Below, one piece after another: positions 1 to 12,223 of a stretch of 64,000 nt of DNA. Positions within the stretch are counted from its first letter, which is position 1, and each line of letters begins with the position of its first letter. Origin of the DNA: Limnoperna fortunei (taxonomy: Eukaryota > Mollusca > Bivalvia > Mytilida > Modiolidae); NCBI GenBank assembly GCA_944474755.1, contig OX104119.1, positions 1,054,001 to 1,118,000 of the forward strand. Direction: 5' to 3'. The notes under the pieces were generated by a model. That model saw nothing but the letters and a program-made list of their open reading frames with translations, did no database searches and had not been told where the DNA came from. The position numbers and the translations under genes were made by a program.

Positions 1-330
1 ATGCACACCTCCATTGTGTTCAAATAACCTACCAAATATAAACACTGTAGCTTCAAAAATGAAGGAGAAGATGGGTTGACAATACATGTACCCCAATCTC
101 TTGCAACCTATAAAGTCCAACTAACTCAAATTTATTGAAAATTTAATCAAAATAAAAAAGCTTTGGCCCTGCACATCTTCATTATGTTTATAAACATTCT
201 GCAAAATATAAATGTTGTAGCCCTATAATACTGTAGGAGGAGTTAGCCAGACAAGCAAATCTGGATGAACGGACAGACTGACAAGGATGAATTATTATGC
301 CCCCGACTAATCGTTCCAGGAGCATAAAAA
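1..330 (+). repeat. 3' part of dispersed repeat, family F, with terminal hairpin
   Basis: Non-coding repeat related to 2090-2408 (shared opening atgcacacct and the phrase acctaccaaatat). It runs through a GACGGAC-like stretch (gaacggacagactgac, near 268) into a terminal hairpin at 295-327. The hairpin arms are TTATGC and GCATAA, with inner CCCCCG opposite CCAGG, and A's follow. The 5' end lies outside the window or is truncated. Confidence 0.6.
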
Positions 331-425
331 GGTAAGGCTACGATTATTCGTTCTAAACTGATATACGGCTGGCAAATTTACACAATATATATTGATGACT
401 TAAAATTTTTTAAACAAGTACTTAC

Positions 426-668
426 CACCAATATTGTCATAGCCACCTTCAGTATTCATCTTTTTCACATCTTTCGTTATATCAGCAACCAGTAGATGTA
501 AAGCACTTGGACTGAGGAAAATTTGATGTGTTGGATAGAAACACCTTGATCCAGAGAAGTCCCAAATTCTACAATTCACCAAGAATTCACTTTTCTCAAT
601 AAACATCTGTTCAAGTCTTGTTGTTATTCTCGTCTTTATCCGTGAGATAGTATCCATTTCTGTGGGCC
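426..668 (-). CDS. Exon encoding second half of Roc GTPase domain (partial gene)
   Basis: This minus-strand exon encodes about 81 residues ending the GTP-binding core of a Roc-type (Ras of complex proteins, ROCO) domain. The segment CRIWDFSG supplies the DxxG (G3/Walker B) motif. It is followed by YPTHQIFLS and a beta strand ALHLLVADIT, both typical of animal Roc domains. The acceptor is atgacag before base 668 and the donor is gtaagt after base 426. Both are phase 1, and the exon is open throughout. Phase and domain order match the P-loop exon at 20076-20324, so the intron between them would be 19.4 kb and is filled with repeats. The next exon, expected to hold the rest of Roc and possibly COR, lies to the left of the window. 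Family assignment is confident; membership of the same transcript as the distal exons is inference. Confidence 0.85.
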
Positions 669-730
669 CTGTCATATATAAGTTGTGATTAGAAAATTTT
701 AGAACAAATGTTAACATAAGCCTTAAAATT

Positions 731-1290
731 CTGTAAATGTATTTAATTTTGTGTGTACCTAGTTAAAGCTTGGACATCATTATATGCTATTATATGCAAT
801 TTGACCTTGAGGTCAAAGGTCACCAACCCATGGTACACAACATGTCGCCTTTAAATTATCTATCCTTATGCAAAATAATAATAATAAATCCACATTTATA
901 TATCACCTATCTAAAACTAGTTACCTGTGAGCTACTGCTCACTCAGTATATACTACTATATCACTAAATTGACCAAGTTGGTAAACAGAAAGTAGATATG
1001 CAACAGACCTGAAATCAGTACTCGAAATATTGGACCATATGGTAAGGTAACATATTAAATTTCAAGTAATTGTGATAAGTAGTTGCTGAGAAAACTGTTA
1101 CGAAATTTATATTGCCGACAGAATATTGAAGTGACTGACAGCGGTTAACCAGTATACGAAAGTTATGTTGCGGACGGAAGGTCAAAGGGACTGACAGGGG
1201 TCTTATAATTTGGTCTTGAATCTTTCAGTTTATGGCAAGTTGTCAATGAAATAAAGAAACAACTAATCCCAGATCCCCCAACTCCACTGG
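731..1290. other. Intronic AT-rich sequence with short repeat fragments
   Basis: No gene seen. Bases 800-860 (ttgaggtcaaaggtcacc, catggtacac) resemble the start of family E at 46015-46070. Bases 1090-1200 contain two related segments ending gactgacagcgg and gactgacagggg. Confidence 0.4.
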
Positions 1291-1295
1291 TATTT

Positions 1296-1396
1296 ATTGA
1301 TTGATTGATTGGATGTTTGCTTTATGTCCAGCGAGCAGTATTTCAGCTATATTCAGCACAGGAACAAGTTAACAAACAATAAATCAATCAATTGAA
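1296..1396 (+). repeat. Molluscan dispersed repeat beginning (ATTG)n
   Basis: Starts with attgattgattgattgg, continues with tttatgtccagcgagcag and atttcagctatattcagcac, and closes with aatcaatcaattg, the inverse of the start. This resembles a repeat I know to be widespread in bivalve and gastropod genomes (established knowledge, from memory). Short terminal inverted ATTG repeats are visible. Confidence 0.5.
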
Positions 1397-1399
1397 AAA

Positions 1400-1870
1400 G
1401 GGGTGGGATGGGACAAGGGGAACACATTTTTGACTGCCACTGGAAAAGTATGGAGTATTGGGTAGGGTCGGAGAATTTAGCCTTTTGTAGCGGCTACATT
1501 GAGCCTACTCTTTTTGGAAATCTACAAAAGGGGTCTTTATCACGCAAGGAGCGCGGCACTCTCCAAACACGTTACCCAATACGGTCCGTGGTCAGGCTTT
1601 CCGTATTATGACCTGACAACCCCCCAACAAGAGGGTATCCCCTATCCGCCAACGGGGGACGCGCTGGGCTGCTCTGTGGGTCGATCACTGGGAACCATCC
1701 CTGTATGGTCCCAGCCACTGGTATTTAAGAAATGCCATCAGGGTCAAAATTTGTAATGCTTTATTCATCATTTTTCATCCTTTGTTCATCATGTCGTGCT
1801 TAATTCATTATTCTTCATCCCTCATTCATCATTCTTTATCCTTTATTCATCCTTCGCCACCTCTGAAGTA
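1400..1870 (+). repeat. GC-richer repeat followed by TTCATC-rich simple repeat
   Basis: Bases 1400-1730 are markedly richer in GC than the surroundings and hold short open frames but no domain I recognise. Bases 1735-1860 are an imperfect tandem of ttcatcattc/ttcatcc. Their reverse complement recurs at 18962-19215, including the flank reading gccatcagggtcaaaat here, so this is a dispersed repeat and not a local microsatellite. Confidence 0.5.
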
Positions 1871-2089
1871 TCAAATTGCCTAAGAGGAGTGAGAAACTAA
1901 AAATATGTGAAAAATTAATAAGCATGTAGTATTTGAATCATTTGGGAAAGAGCTAAGCAAATACATGTGCAAACTTTAAAAGCTCGCCTAATTGATAAAA
2001 TTTGCTTTCAATATTGTTTATTTTTGCTAAAATGGTCCAAGTCGCATAACTTTTATAAAAGTTGACGAATCAAAATGATGGTATAGTTA

Positions 2090-2408
2090 AGAGTATATGC
2101 ACACCTATACATCACAACACTTCATCCAATCAAAGCAACCCACTGAATGCTATCAGAGAAGACGTGTCCACAAAATCTACCATTGTATTATACTGCTGAT
2201 ATGGTCCAATAACTCCTTCAAAATTTGGCGAATCAAAATGACCGTGGAGTATGCACATCTACACATCACAATGATTAAGCCTACCAAATATCAAAGCAAT
2301 CCGTCAAGCGGTTTCAGTGGAGATGTGTCCACAATGTGCTGCGGACAGACGAACAGACGATTGGTGAGCAAAATAATGTCCCTCCAATGCAAAGGGGCAG
2401 GGACAAAA
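2090..2408 (+). repeat. Dispersed repeat, family G, with terminal hairpin
   Basis: Contains two diverged modules with cacctatacatcacaac and catctacacatcacaatg, then gcggacagacgaacagacga. It ends in a hairpin at 2377-2405 with arms TGTCCCT and AGGGACA and an A-rich tail. Related to family F at 1-330. Confidence 0.55.
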
Positions 2409-2451
2409 AGAAAACTGTAACTCTGCTAAAACTAGGTCATATTAATGAAAA

Positions 2452-5380
2452 ACTAGAGGCTCCCAGGAGCCTGTAATCGCTCACCTGGAATCCAAATGAC
2501 TTCAACTATATTAAAATTTTTGAAATTAACAGTTTCAGTCTAGCTGTTATAGCTTTTAAGTTACTGTGCAAAAACTAAACATTTCTTCCAAAATTTTGGT
2601 TAAATACAATAACTCCTTTAAGGTGCTATCAGACAATTTCTGAAAATTAAATGGTTTTTAGGCATTGTTCTTTAGGATACTTTAGAAATTTACAGTTTTA
2701 CTCTACTAATAGGTGTAATATAGACTAATTTATAATTCAAAAACTGTTCATTTGTCCAAATTCATAATGAAGGGCAATAACTCCTATAAAGAGTCATCTT
2801 GCAATTCTGGACTAAGCAATCATTTGTAGGGCTTCTATTGTAGATCATTGGTGCAATTTACAGTTTTAATCTACCTTCTATAGTTTTCAAGTTACAGGAC
2901 AAAAATGGAAAATTTTTATAACAAAATTGTCATTTAAGGGCAATAACCCCTAAAAGGAGTCATCTGACAATTTCATACCAATTAAGTGAATTGTAGGGCT
3001 TTTATTCGTGATCAGTTTTGCAATTTATTATTTCACTCTAGCTGTAATGGTTTTTAAGTTACAGGACAAATATGGAAAATTTCATACAAGTGTGGACACA
3101 GAAAAACGTCTCGCCTGCATTCCACATCAGTAACAAAAATAAATTTCCTCATAAGCATTATGTAAATAGCATTAAATATCAGCAGCCACCTGTATACCAA
3201 ATATTGTCACCATACCATGCATAATTACAGAGGAACTGTCCTAATACAAAAACTTTAATGTAGTTGATGGACCGTGAAATTGAGGTCAAGGTCAGGTGAC
3301 ACCTTCCAGACAGTCATGTACTATTCATCAGCAACTTATATACCAAATATTGTCTTCCTACCATGCGTGGTTACAGAGGAACTGTCGTAACCCAAAAACT
3401 TTAATGTAGTTGCTGGACCGTGAAATGGAGGTCAAGGTCAGGTGACACCTACCAGACAGTCATGTACTATTCATCAGCAACCTATATACCAAATATTGTC
3501 ATCCTACCATGCATAGTTACAGAGAAACTGCAGTAACACAAAAACTTTAACGTAGTCGCTGGACCATGACATTGAGGTCAAGTTCAGGTGGCACCTACCA
3601 GACAGTCATGTACTAGTCATCAGCAAATTATATACCAAATATTGTCTTCCTACCATGCCTGGTTACAGAGGAACTGTCGTAACCCAAAAACTTTAGCGTA
3701 GTCGCTGGACCGTGAAATTGAGGTCAAGGTCAGGAGACACCTACCAGACAGTCATGTACTAGTCATCAGCAACCTATATACCAAATATTGTCATCCTACC
3801 ATGCGTGGTAACAGAGGAACTGTCGTAACCCAAAAACTTTAATGTAGTCAGGGGACCATGAAAGTGAGGTCAAAGTCAGGTGACACCTACCAGACAGTCA
3901 TGTACTAGTCATCAGCAACCTATATACCAAATATTGTCATCCTACCATGCGTGGTTACAGAGGAACTGTCGTAACCCAAAAACTTTAACGTAGTCGCTGG
4001 ACCGTGAAATTGAGGTCAAGGTCAGGTGAAAGGTGACTGACTGTCAAGTACTCATCATAAGCTACCTCTGTACCAAATTTGATAGACCTAGGGCTTGGGC
4101 TTGCAAATATATGAAGCAAGATGTCTCCAGTGACTATCGTCGCAGGCGAGACAAAAAAATTGCAATTTAAGGGCAATAACTCCTATAAAGAGTCATCTGA
4201 CAATTTCAGACTTTATAGTAATTTGTAGGGCTTGTATTGCTGATCATTTTTGCTATTAACAGTTTCACTCTAGCTGTTACAGTTTTAAAGTTACAGGACA
4301 AAAACGAAAAATTTCAGAAAAAATTGTCATTTATGGGCAATTACTTATTTAAGGAGTTGTCTGACAATTTCAGACCAATGAAGTGAATTGTAGGGCCTTT
4401 ATTGCTGATCATTTGTACGATTTACAGTTTCAATCTAGCTGCTATAGTGTTCAAGTTACAGGACAAAAACGAAAAATTTCATAAAAAATTGCAATTTAAG
4501 GGCAATAGCTCCTATAAGGAGTCATCGGACAATTTCAGACTTTATAGTAATTTGAAGGGCTTGTATTGCTGATCATTCTCGCTATTTACAGTTTTACTCT
4601 AGCTGTTATAGTTTTAAAGGATACTTTAGAAATTTACAGTTTTACTCTACTAATAGGTGTGTTATAGACTAATTTATCATTCAAAAACTGTTCATTTGTC
4701 AAAATTCATAATGAAGGGCAATAACTCCTCTAAAGAGTCATCTTGCAATTCTGGACTAAGCAATCATTTGAAGGGCTTCTATTGCTGATCATTGGTGCAA
4801 TTTGGTGCTGTTATAGTTTTAAAGTTACAGGACAAAAACGGAAAATTTCATAAATTACCATTTAAGGGCAATAACTCATATAAGGAGTCATCTGACAATT
4901 TCAGACCAATCAAGTCAATTCTAGGGCTTTTATTGCTGATCATTTTTGCCATTTACAGTTTCACTCTATCTCGTATAGTTTTCAAGTTATATTGTAAATA
5001 CCACAAATTTTGTCAAAAATCGTCAATAAAGGGCAATAACTCCTACAAGGAGCCAATACACAACTTCACACTAATAGTAACTATTGTAGACCTTAATGTG
5101 CTGATCAATTTGAAGTAACGGTTTTCTCTATAGCTATTATAATTTTTTAGATAATAATAAAAAACCTGTGTTGACCCACACGTTCTATTTTTAGTAACAG
5201 TGGCCATATTTGTCTGTTGATCAACACCCTGGGTACAAACTTGAAACTAGGAACCCTAAGGATGATTGTGGCCAAGTGGTTTCATAGGAGAAGATTTTTG
5301 AAAAAGTTAACGACGAGGGACGGACGACAGACGATGAACGACAGACGACAGACGCCAAGTGATAAAAAGTATACCTTTAT
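2452..5380 (+). repeat. Long dispersed repeat, family K, interrupted by a family D element
   Basis: Starts with the palindrome GGCTCCCAGGAGCC (2459-2472) followed by the X motif GCTCACCTG. The body is tandem modules of 150-250 bp carrying the phrases aagggcaataactcctataa, gtagggcttttattgctgatc and tttcaagttacaggac. Near 5310-5360 it runs into gacgacagacgccaagtgat but lacks the 3' hairpin seen in the copy at 14076-15500. A complete family D element is inserted at 3090-4152. Short open frames inside (for example 4792-5118) come from the repeat and I do not regard them as genes. Confidence 0.8.
3090..4152 (+). repeat. Family D element with ~145-bp tandem core, copy 1
   Basis: Starts with the small palindrome GTGTGGACAC, then GTCTCGCCTGC. 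It contains about six units of ~145 bp (phrases ccaaatattgtcatcctacc, ctttaacgtagtcgctgg, ttgaggtcaaggtcaggtg). It ends with the complement GCAGGCGAGAC at 4142-4152. In this copy the 3' hairpin is abbreviated to gtctccagtgactatcgtcg. It is nested in a family K repeat, so it is younger than its host. Confidence 0.85.
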
Positions 5381-6409
5381 ATTTATCAATATATAATTTG
5401 TTATGCCAATGGACAACAATGGTGAAACAGTTCAATAAAATTTGCTTACACAAGCAAGTTTAATTGTACATCAAAGTTACAGGGTTTCCACACAGTTTTA
5501 TTTTATTAAAATCTTAAGGAATTAATCATGTTCAATGTCTTTTGAAATGTATGACATTGCCAGTTTCAAAAACTAAAATGAAATAGTATTTTGAAATACT
5601 GTTAATTAAAGTGTTCGAGTTATTTCACAAGTCCTAAATATATATTTCCAGATTTGAAACTTATTTGCCAATTATTTTCCCCCTTTAAAAGTAATACTGG
5701 AACAGCAATACGTTTAATATAAATGGGTAAGGCAATGTGAAATCCAGATCTCTTTTCAATGTAAAAAATTTCCTGGATTTTTCTAGATTTTTATTAATTT
5801 CCTACTATTTCAACAAACTAATTAGTATTAAATCTTTCACTTGCTCAAACCATATGTTCATGTCTTCCATGATGAGACATAACGAAAATGGGGGGGGGGG
5901 GGGCGTGTGAAAGAATTTATTTAAATGAGGGTCATTACTAGGCCAAAATAAAGTATATGTATATATGTATGTTTCGTGACCACATTACCTGTGCTTTAGC
6001 TCAAATTACGAAAATGTTAAGGGTAAGCACAAAAACAATTGGTAGTTGAGGTAGTTACCTCAACAGGAAAAACAAAAATATATGAAAATATTGGCTTTAT
6101 CGAACAACTTGAATGCAAATTTAAGCACAACATTTAGCTGTAATTAAATTAATGTTTTCTTCTTTCTTCCCAGAGTTGTATTGATGTTACAAAGGAACAT
6201 CTGCTCCACCATGAATCTACAAATAAATATAAAATAATACATTCAATTCCAACAATGAAAAATATTATAACTCGTTGATACAAAAATGATCAGTAATTTA
6301 CTGACCTGTACCACAATAGAACCTATATTCTTGTTTTTATAGGAATAAAATATTAGCACTATGACAAGAGGTTTTATTTTTCTATCCATTGATGTCTATC
6401 AATATAAAC
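5381..6409. other. Intronic sequence without recognised genes
   Basis: AT-rich and apparently single-copy. The only landmark is a homopolymer run of G near 5890-5903. No exon with convincing splice sites was found on either strand. Confidence 0.4.
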
Positions 6410-6450
6410 AGAGGCTATTAAGAGCCTGTATCGCTTACCTGATTTTATAG
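6410..6450 (+). repeat. 5' end of family L repeat, cut by transposon M
   Basis: Reads GGCTATTAAGAGCC (imperfect palindrome), then TGTATCGCTTACCTG and gattttatag, as in the copies at 8200 and 25821. It is broken at a TA dinucleotide by the end of transposon M (gtccgagaatcc). Confidence 0.75.
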
Positions 6451-6800
6451 TCCGAGAATCCTCTGCCGCTTTTTTTGTGTGCGTGGGACGTCAGAGAGCT
6501 CTCCATAAGCAAAACAGCAGATTTTGCGACACCGGTCTGGGTGGGCACATTTCAGCGTGTCAAATTTAATAAAACATTTTCATCCAGTTAATCTATATAT
6601 AATTGGCTTCTTTAGATATTTTTCTCTAGGAATATAATCATCTTACCTGCAATCAAGCTTATTTAAGTCCATTTCAAAGCTTATTTACATCGATACCCTT
6701 ACATTCCTACATTTCACTTTCATTTTGAACAAAAACGTCACGTGACAACAATGTGACTTAAATCCGGTGCTTAAATTAGCTTAATTGAAGGTAAGATGAT
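6451..6800 (+). mobile_element. Partial copy of TIR DNA transposon M
   Basis: Begins GTCCGAGAATCCTCTGCCG directly after a TA, like the full copy at 13343-15534. It continues with gcgtgggacgtcagagagct, ttttgcgacaccggtctggg and tcttacctgcaatcaagctt. Bases 6760-6800 contain the beginning of an inverted arm (gaaggtaagatgat), after which the sequence switches to repeat N. No transposase is encoded. Confidence 0.65.
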
Positions 6801-7290
6801 AGTTATTGCCATTTTTAATAACCCGCTGTGCGTTGTGTATTAATTGACATTCGTGTCTCCTTTTAATTACGTTTACTTCACGAAAAACATTGAGAAACCT
6901 GAAACTAAATGGCGTGTTGCATCTTGGGTAATACATATATAAATTTCTGGATTCTTACTACAGAATGGTTGTTATATATGCAAATTAGCATGTTTATAAT
7001 ACAATTAGGTCACATTATCCATATACGAAAAAATGATCAACATAGCATTTTCCACGTGCATCTTCAAAGACAAAAAGAGAAATTTCTTCAATAAAGAGTG
7101 TTTCCCATTAGTTTAACAATGTCTAAAGCTTTAATAACGTAAAGAATATGAATATTATGTTTGAATTTTGTATAAATAAACCGAAGTTAGAATTTTTTAT
7201 TTGCTACATTACGAGAAATAGGACTGAATTCTGCCGTTAATCCGAAAAATCACAAAACTAACTTTGGATTATAACGGCAGTAAAATTCGG
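6797..7290 (+). repeat. Dispersed repeat N, copy 1
   Basis: About 490 bp, clearly homologous to 32326-32812. Shared phrases are taataacccgctgtg, acattgagaaaccygaaa, ttgtataaata and ggattataacggyagtaaaa. The end contains an inverted pair (aacttcggattataacgg and ctgccgttaatccgaa). No coding capacity is seen. Confidence 0.75.
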
Positions 7291-7515
7291 CCTATAAGAC
7301 AGGCAGCAGGGTCTTTATGGCTCACATGTGAATCCATGACAACTCTTAAAGGAAATGCAATTTATTTATTATTGATAACCAAGAAAAAAATAACAACAGT
7401 ACCAAGTATATATGGCTTGTTCATGACACCGTTACCAGCAGAAAGGACCCAGCCACCCTACTTGGTATCCCAGTATCTATAAATCCTGAATGTTTTAGTA
7501 TATTTTTGTTAATTA

Positions 7516-7870
7516 TGTCTCTCAAACGAAGTTTTGGGAGACATATTGTTATTGTCCGGTTTCTTATTATTATTCTTCTTTCTTTTTTCTTTCCGTTCAA
7601 TCTTGTCCGCACATTTTCTATAAGATGTAATGTCCAATCAATTTGAAACTTTGGGAACCTGTTAAGGGTGACCTTTAGTTTTGCAGTCAACTTTTGGAAA
7701 TTTCAAAATGGCTGTCGTTTCCATGGAAATTGGGTCATTATATAAGACATTGCATTATCTTGGTAAAAATTTGTATTTGGTGGAGGGTGGTTTTCAACAT
7801 GATGAAAATTATAGTGGCAATGGGGGTTCGTTTGGGAGACATTCTGTGTTGGCATCCCAACACAAGCAGC
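7516..7870 (-). repeat. Family H element, minus orientation
   Basis: Read on the minus strand. The 5' palindrome is TGTGTTGG, loop GATG, CCAACACA (about 7841-7862). It is followed by the X motif TGTCTCCCAAACGAA. The body contains tttcaaaatggctgtcg on the plus strand. The 3' end is a hairpin at 7516-7543 whose arms are TGTCTC and GAGACA, with inner CAAAAC and GTTTG around TTC. Immediately before the hairpin is an aataataagaaacc-type run, very similar to the end of family C (49870-49927). The open frames here are artefacts of the repeat. Confidence 0.7.
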
Positions 7871-8199
7871 ACTAGTTACCTTTCTAGTTGTCAGATTTAT
7901 GGCGTATTTCACTACTTTTTTTATACATGTTTATGATTTTTAGGGATGCAGGACGCCACCTGCTACTTTTTGTGAAAATCTTGAAATATCGCCTTTAATT
8001 AAAAATTTCTTTCATTATTTACTCTTGATTTCCATAAATTTATAAAATTAAAAATAAAAATGAAACATTTATACCTGTAGGCTATACTAATTCAATAATT
8101 TATTAATGGTTTAAATACAAAGTTTTCGCTCTAAAGAATTTGGTAAAGGCAAAAATAATGAAATTGATATTCTGACACCCCCTTCCCCTAAACAAAACC
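7871..8199. other. Short intronic gap
   Basis: AT-rich, no gene or recognised repeat. Confidence 0.4.
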
Positions 8200-9245
8200 A
8201 GGGGCTCTTGCAAGCCTGTATCGCTCACCTGATTTTATAGGCAATGAACATGGCATTTTCCTGATGTTAAACTAAGTCCAGTTATTTATAATAAACTTCA
8301 AAGAGGACCATCCAAATAATATTGCCAATAAGGTCTTAGCTATCTTAAGCTGAGTCCTGCGGTGACAACCATTTTGAAATTCCATTTGGCAATAAAAAAC
8401 ATCAACTTTAAAGAAGACCATCCAAACATTGCCAGTAAGTCTTGTTTCCATTGGTTAATCTGTTTCAGGGGATAAGCCTATTAAAAGTTTTTCCCATAGG
8501 ATCCTATCTTAAACTAAGTCCTGCGGTGGTGGCCATTTTGATTTTCCACTCGGCATAAAAAACATAACCTTCATAAAGGACTATCCAAACAATATTGGTA
8601 GTAAGTTTTGTTTCGATTGGTTATTCAGTTTCAGAGAAGAAGGCTTTTAAAACTTTTTCTCATAGGATCCTATATGTTAAACTAAGTCCTGCTGTAATGG
8701 CCATCTTAATTTTCTAATTGGCATAACAACATAAACTTTATAGAAGACCATCCAAACAATATTGCCAGTAAGTTTTGTTTCGATTGGCTAACCGGTTTCA
8801 GAGGAGAAGTCTTTTAAATTTTTTTTCCATAGGGTCCTTTGTTAAACTAAGTCCTGCGGTGGCAGCAATTTTGAATTTCCAATTGTCATAAAAAACACAA
8901 ATTTTATAGAGAACAATCCAAACACTATTGCTTGTAAGTTTTGTGTCCATTGGTTAACCAGTTTCAGAGAAGAAACCTTTTTAAACTTTTTCCCCATTGG
9001 GTCCTTTGTTAAACTAAGTCTTGCGATGGCAGCCATATTAGTTTTCCAATCCAAATAAAAAACACAAACTCTGTACAGGTCCATCGGCATGCAATAAACA
9101 TTATGGCCCAATTTGGTTTCAACTGGCCAAGAGGTTTAAGAGAAGAAGATTAAAATGTAAAAAGTTTACAGTTGCCGCCGACAAAGCCAACCGCAACTAC
9201 GCCGACGGACGCAAAGTGATAACAATTTGGGTCGGGTGAGCTAAA
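8200..9245 (+). repeat. Family L repeat, tandem ~175-bp modules
   Basis: Opens with GGCTCTTGCAAGCC and TGTATCGCTCACCTG. It contains about five modules built from ttaaactaagtcctgcggtgg, cagccattttgaatttcc, ggaccatccaaacaatattg and ggtttcagagaagaagcc. It ends gccgacggacgcaaagtgat and gggtcgggtgagctaaaaaa. The 3' hairpin is incomplete because the left arm is missing. No gene is encoded. Confidence 0.8.
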
Positions 9246-9599
9246 AAAAAGAAAAAAAAACAATTTGCCGGTCGACTGTCAGAAACATAGTATTCTCGTG
9301 GAATGTTTTATAATTTCATTAGAAATGAATAAAACAAAGAGCAAAATATAATTTAAGACTTATTAAAGATTTCTTACAAGAAGAGAATACAACTATAGGC
9401 TCCCAGGAGCAGGTATCGCTCACCTGAACCTGAAACCAAACAACCCTTTTTTATCCAGCTTTTCGTTGCTATAAGGAATTGCCCAGCACTTCTGCAAAAA
9501 TCTTAATTTTGACCTTTTATGGGAAATAACTCCTATAAGGAGGAGCTTTTGATGCTAGAGGGAGAAGGGAGGTTCACTTCAAATTTGCTGTACCTGTTA

Positions 9600-10240
9600 T
9601 TATACATTTATTGACTTTGATATAGGTTAATATCTGGTTTTATCAACCCTGAAAAAATTATCCACAGAGCCAACGGCGAGTTTGGATATTATTTTTGAAG
9701 GTTGATAAAACCAGGTATTAACCTATATAAAAGTCGAATGTTTTATTATATGACTATTTTTACTTTTACACTGGAAGTCTTTAATAAAAAAGGATAACAA
9801 TAAAAATTTATTTCAACATAACAACAGTAGGCTGTCACATTTTAAATTGAAATATTCACATTTTCCAATTAAAATTTATAGTAATATTAGAGAAATTATG
9901 AAAAATTGGCAAAAACAGTTATGTTCATTGACAGTTGCAGAACTTGTCTGCTGCTCGTCAGCCATTTTGAACCAATGTCCACAAAAAGAATGTTTTAAAA
10001 GAATGATTTTGATTGGCTAATCTTTTCAATTTAACCAATCAAGTTAATGCTTGTTTCTCCACTGTTGAATTCTATTGTTAGCTACTGAAAAGTGATAAAT
10101 ATTCTATTTTTAGCTACTCAAAAGTCAAAACTTTTATATCAGTCTATTTTTATCTACTTTGAGGTTAACACACTGTCTGCATAATACTTTTCATGATACC
10201 CTGGGCCAATCAAAATTAAGATAAATGTTAGTCATATAAT
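9600..10240. mobile_element. AT-rich insertion with foldback, non-autonomous
   Basis: Interrupts the B phrase cctgttatacttttttaact. Bases 9612-9740 fold back: gatataggttaatatctgg pairs with ccaggtattaacctatat. Ends read ttattata at both borders in inverse orientation. It carries no open frame and its class is unknown. Confidence 0.5.
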
Positions 10241-10956
10241 AAACTTTTTTAACTATCAGTCGAAAACTCTCGACTACCACACCACCCCCTTTTTTCTTTT
10301 TTTCTATTTTAAGCCAACGTAGCTATGTAGGTAGTCAGGTGTCATGATTTGAAAAATTTTGGTAGATTACGCCCTAAAGATGATGTGTGCAATGTTTCAA
10401 AGCAGTCCTTTCATTGGTTAATGAGGAGAAAAATTTTTTAAATCAAGTAAAATTGATAAAAAAAATGTTCAAGGAGAATAATTCCTAAACAGTTCATCAG
10501 ACAATCTTGACCCTAAGTCATTGTTGTAGCCCTCATAGAGCAGAACAATTAAGCAATGCTAACTTTTCCTCTAGTTCTAATAATTTTTAAGATTTTGAGG
10601 CAAAAATGTCAAAAATAATCAATTTTGACAATTAAAGGGCAATAACTCCTATAAGGAGTCATCACACAACTTCGACCCAATGGAGTGTTTCGTAGAGCTT
10701 TTGATGCAGATGAAGGCATGTTTCTTCGGTTTTCCTGTATCTGTTACACTTTTTTAAATATAAGCCAAAAACTGTATTTTACCTCCCCCCCTCAGTCCTA
10801 CTTTTAGCCATGGTGGCCATGTTGGTTAATCTGCAGCCATAATTGGTACAAACTGGGTTGAGGGCATTTGACGGATGATGTGTACAAAGTTTCAAAGCAG
10901 TACTTTCAGTTGTTTCAGAGGAGAAGATTTAAAAAACTCAATTAAAACCGATTAAA

Positions 10957-11872
10957 CTAGACAAAGTCGATCTAGCGATCGCTGATACCCCCGCTTTTGT
11001 GAAAATTTCTAACGTTTTTCGTGGATTGTGACCTTGAAATTGGATGGATTTCCACCAAAATCAATAGGCTTCTTACCAACAAAATATATAAGAATATTTT
11101 ACAGTTTCATTAAAATCGGATGAAAACTTTTTGAGTTATTTTCCGGAAACAACTTTTTGTAAAAATTTCTAACATTTTTCGTGGACTGTGACCTTGAAAT
11201 TTGATGGATTTCCCCCAAAATCAAAAGGCTGTTTACCAACCTGATATATAACAATATCCCAAAGTTTCATTCAAATCGGAAGCAAAGTTTTTGAGTTATT
11301 GTCCGGAAACAACTTTTATGTTAAAATTTCTTACGTTTTTCGTGGACTGCGACCTTGAAATTTGATGGATTTCCCCCAAAATCAAAAGGCTTTTTACCAA
11401 CCTGATATATAACAATATCCCAAAGTTTCATTAAAATCGGATGCAAACTTTTTGAGTTATTGTGCGGAAACAATTTTTATGTTAAAATTTCTAAAGTTTT
11501 TCGTGGACTGTGACCTTGAAATTTGACGGATTTCCATCAAAATCAAAAGGCTTTTTACCAACCTGATATATAACAATATCCCAAAGTTTCATTTAAATCG
11601 GATGTAAACTTTTTGAGTTATTGTCCGAAAACAACTTTTTTGTTAAAATTTCTAACGTTTTTCGTGGATTGTGACCTTGAAATTTGATGGATTTCCCCCA
11701 AAGTCGATAGGCTTCTTACCAACCTGATATATAACAATATCCCAAAGTTTCATTCAAATCGGATATAAACTTTTTGAATTATCATCCGGAAACCAAATGT
11801 GGACGGACGAACGGACGGATGGACATGAGGACCACTATATACCCCCGACTCTGTCGAGCGGGGGTATAAAAA
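10957..11872 (+). repeat. Family A element, copy 1, with ~160-bp tandem core
   Basis: Begins GACAAAGTCGATCT and the 10-bp palindrome AGCGATCGCT, then ATACCCCCGC. It contains about five units of ~160 bp (ctaacgtttttcgtggactg, gaccttgaaatttgatgg, caacctgatatataacaata). It runs through ggacggacgaacggacgg to a 3' hairpin with arms TACCCCCG and CGGGGGTA near 11839-11868, then A's. It is inserted in an A-rich stretch of family B. Confidence 0.85.
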
Positions 11873-12223
11873 AACAGTTCAAGGGGAATAACTCTTAAAC
11901 GGTTAATCAGACAATCTTGACCCTTAGGTCATTTTTGTAGCCCTCATAGAGCAGAACAATTAAGCAATGCTAACTTTTTCTCTAGTTCTAATAATTTTCA
12001 AGATTTTGAAGCAAATATGGCAAAAATCATCAATTTTTACAATTAAAGGGCAATAACTCCAACAAGGAGTCATCATACAACTTTGTCCGCTGAAGTGTTT
12101 TGTTGAGCTTTAGATGCTGAAGAAGGAAGGTCTGTTCGGTTTTCCTGTATCTGTTATATTTTTTGAACTATAAGCAAAAAACTGTATTTTGACCCCATTG
12201 TTCTATTTTTAGCCATGGCAGTC

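Noticed and set aside
1408..1756. Two overlapping plus-strand frames in GC-richer DNA
   Set aside because: They overlap in different frames, show no domain, and lie between dispersed repeats; the GC content reflects the repeat.
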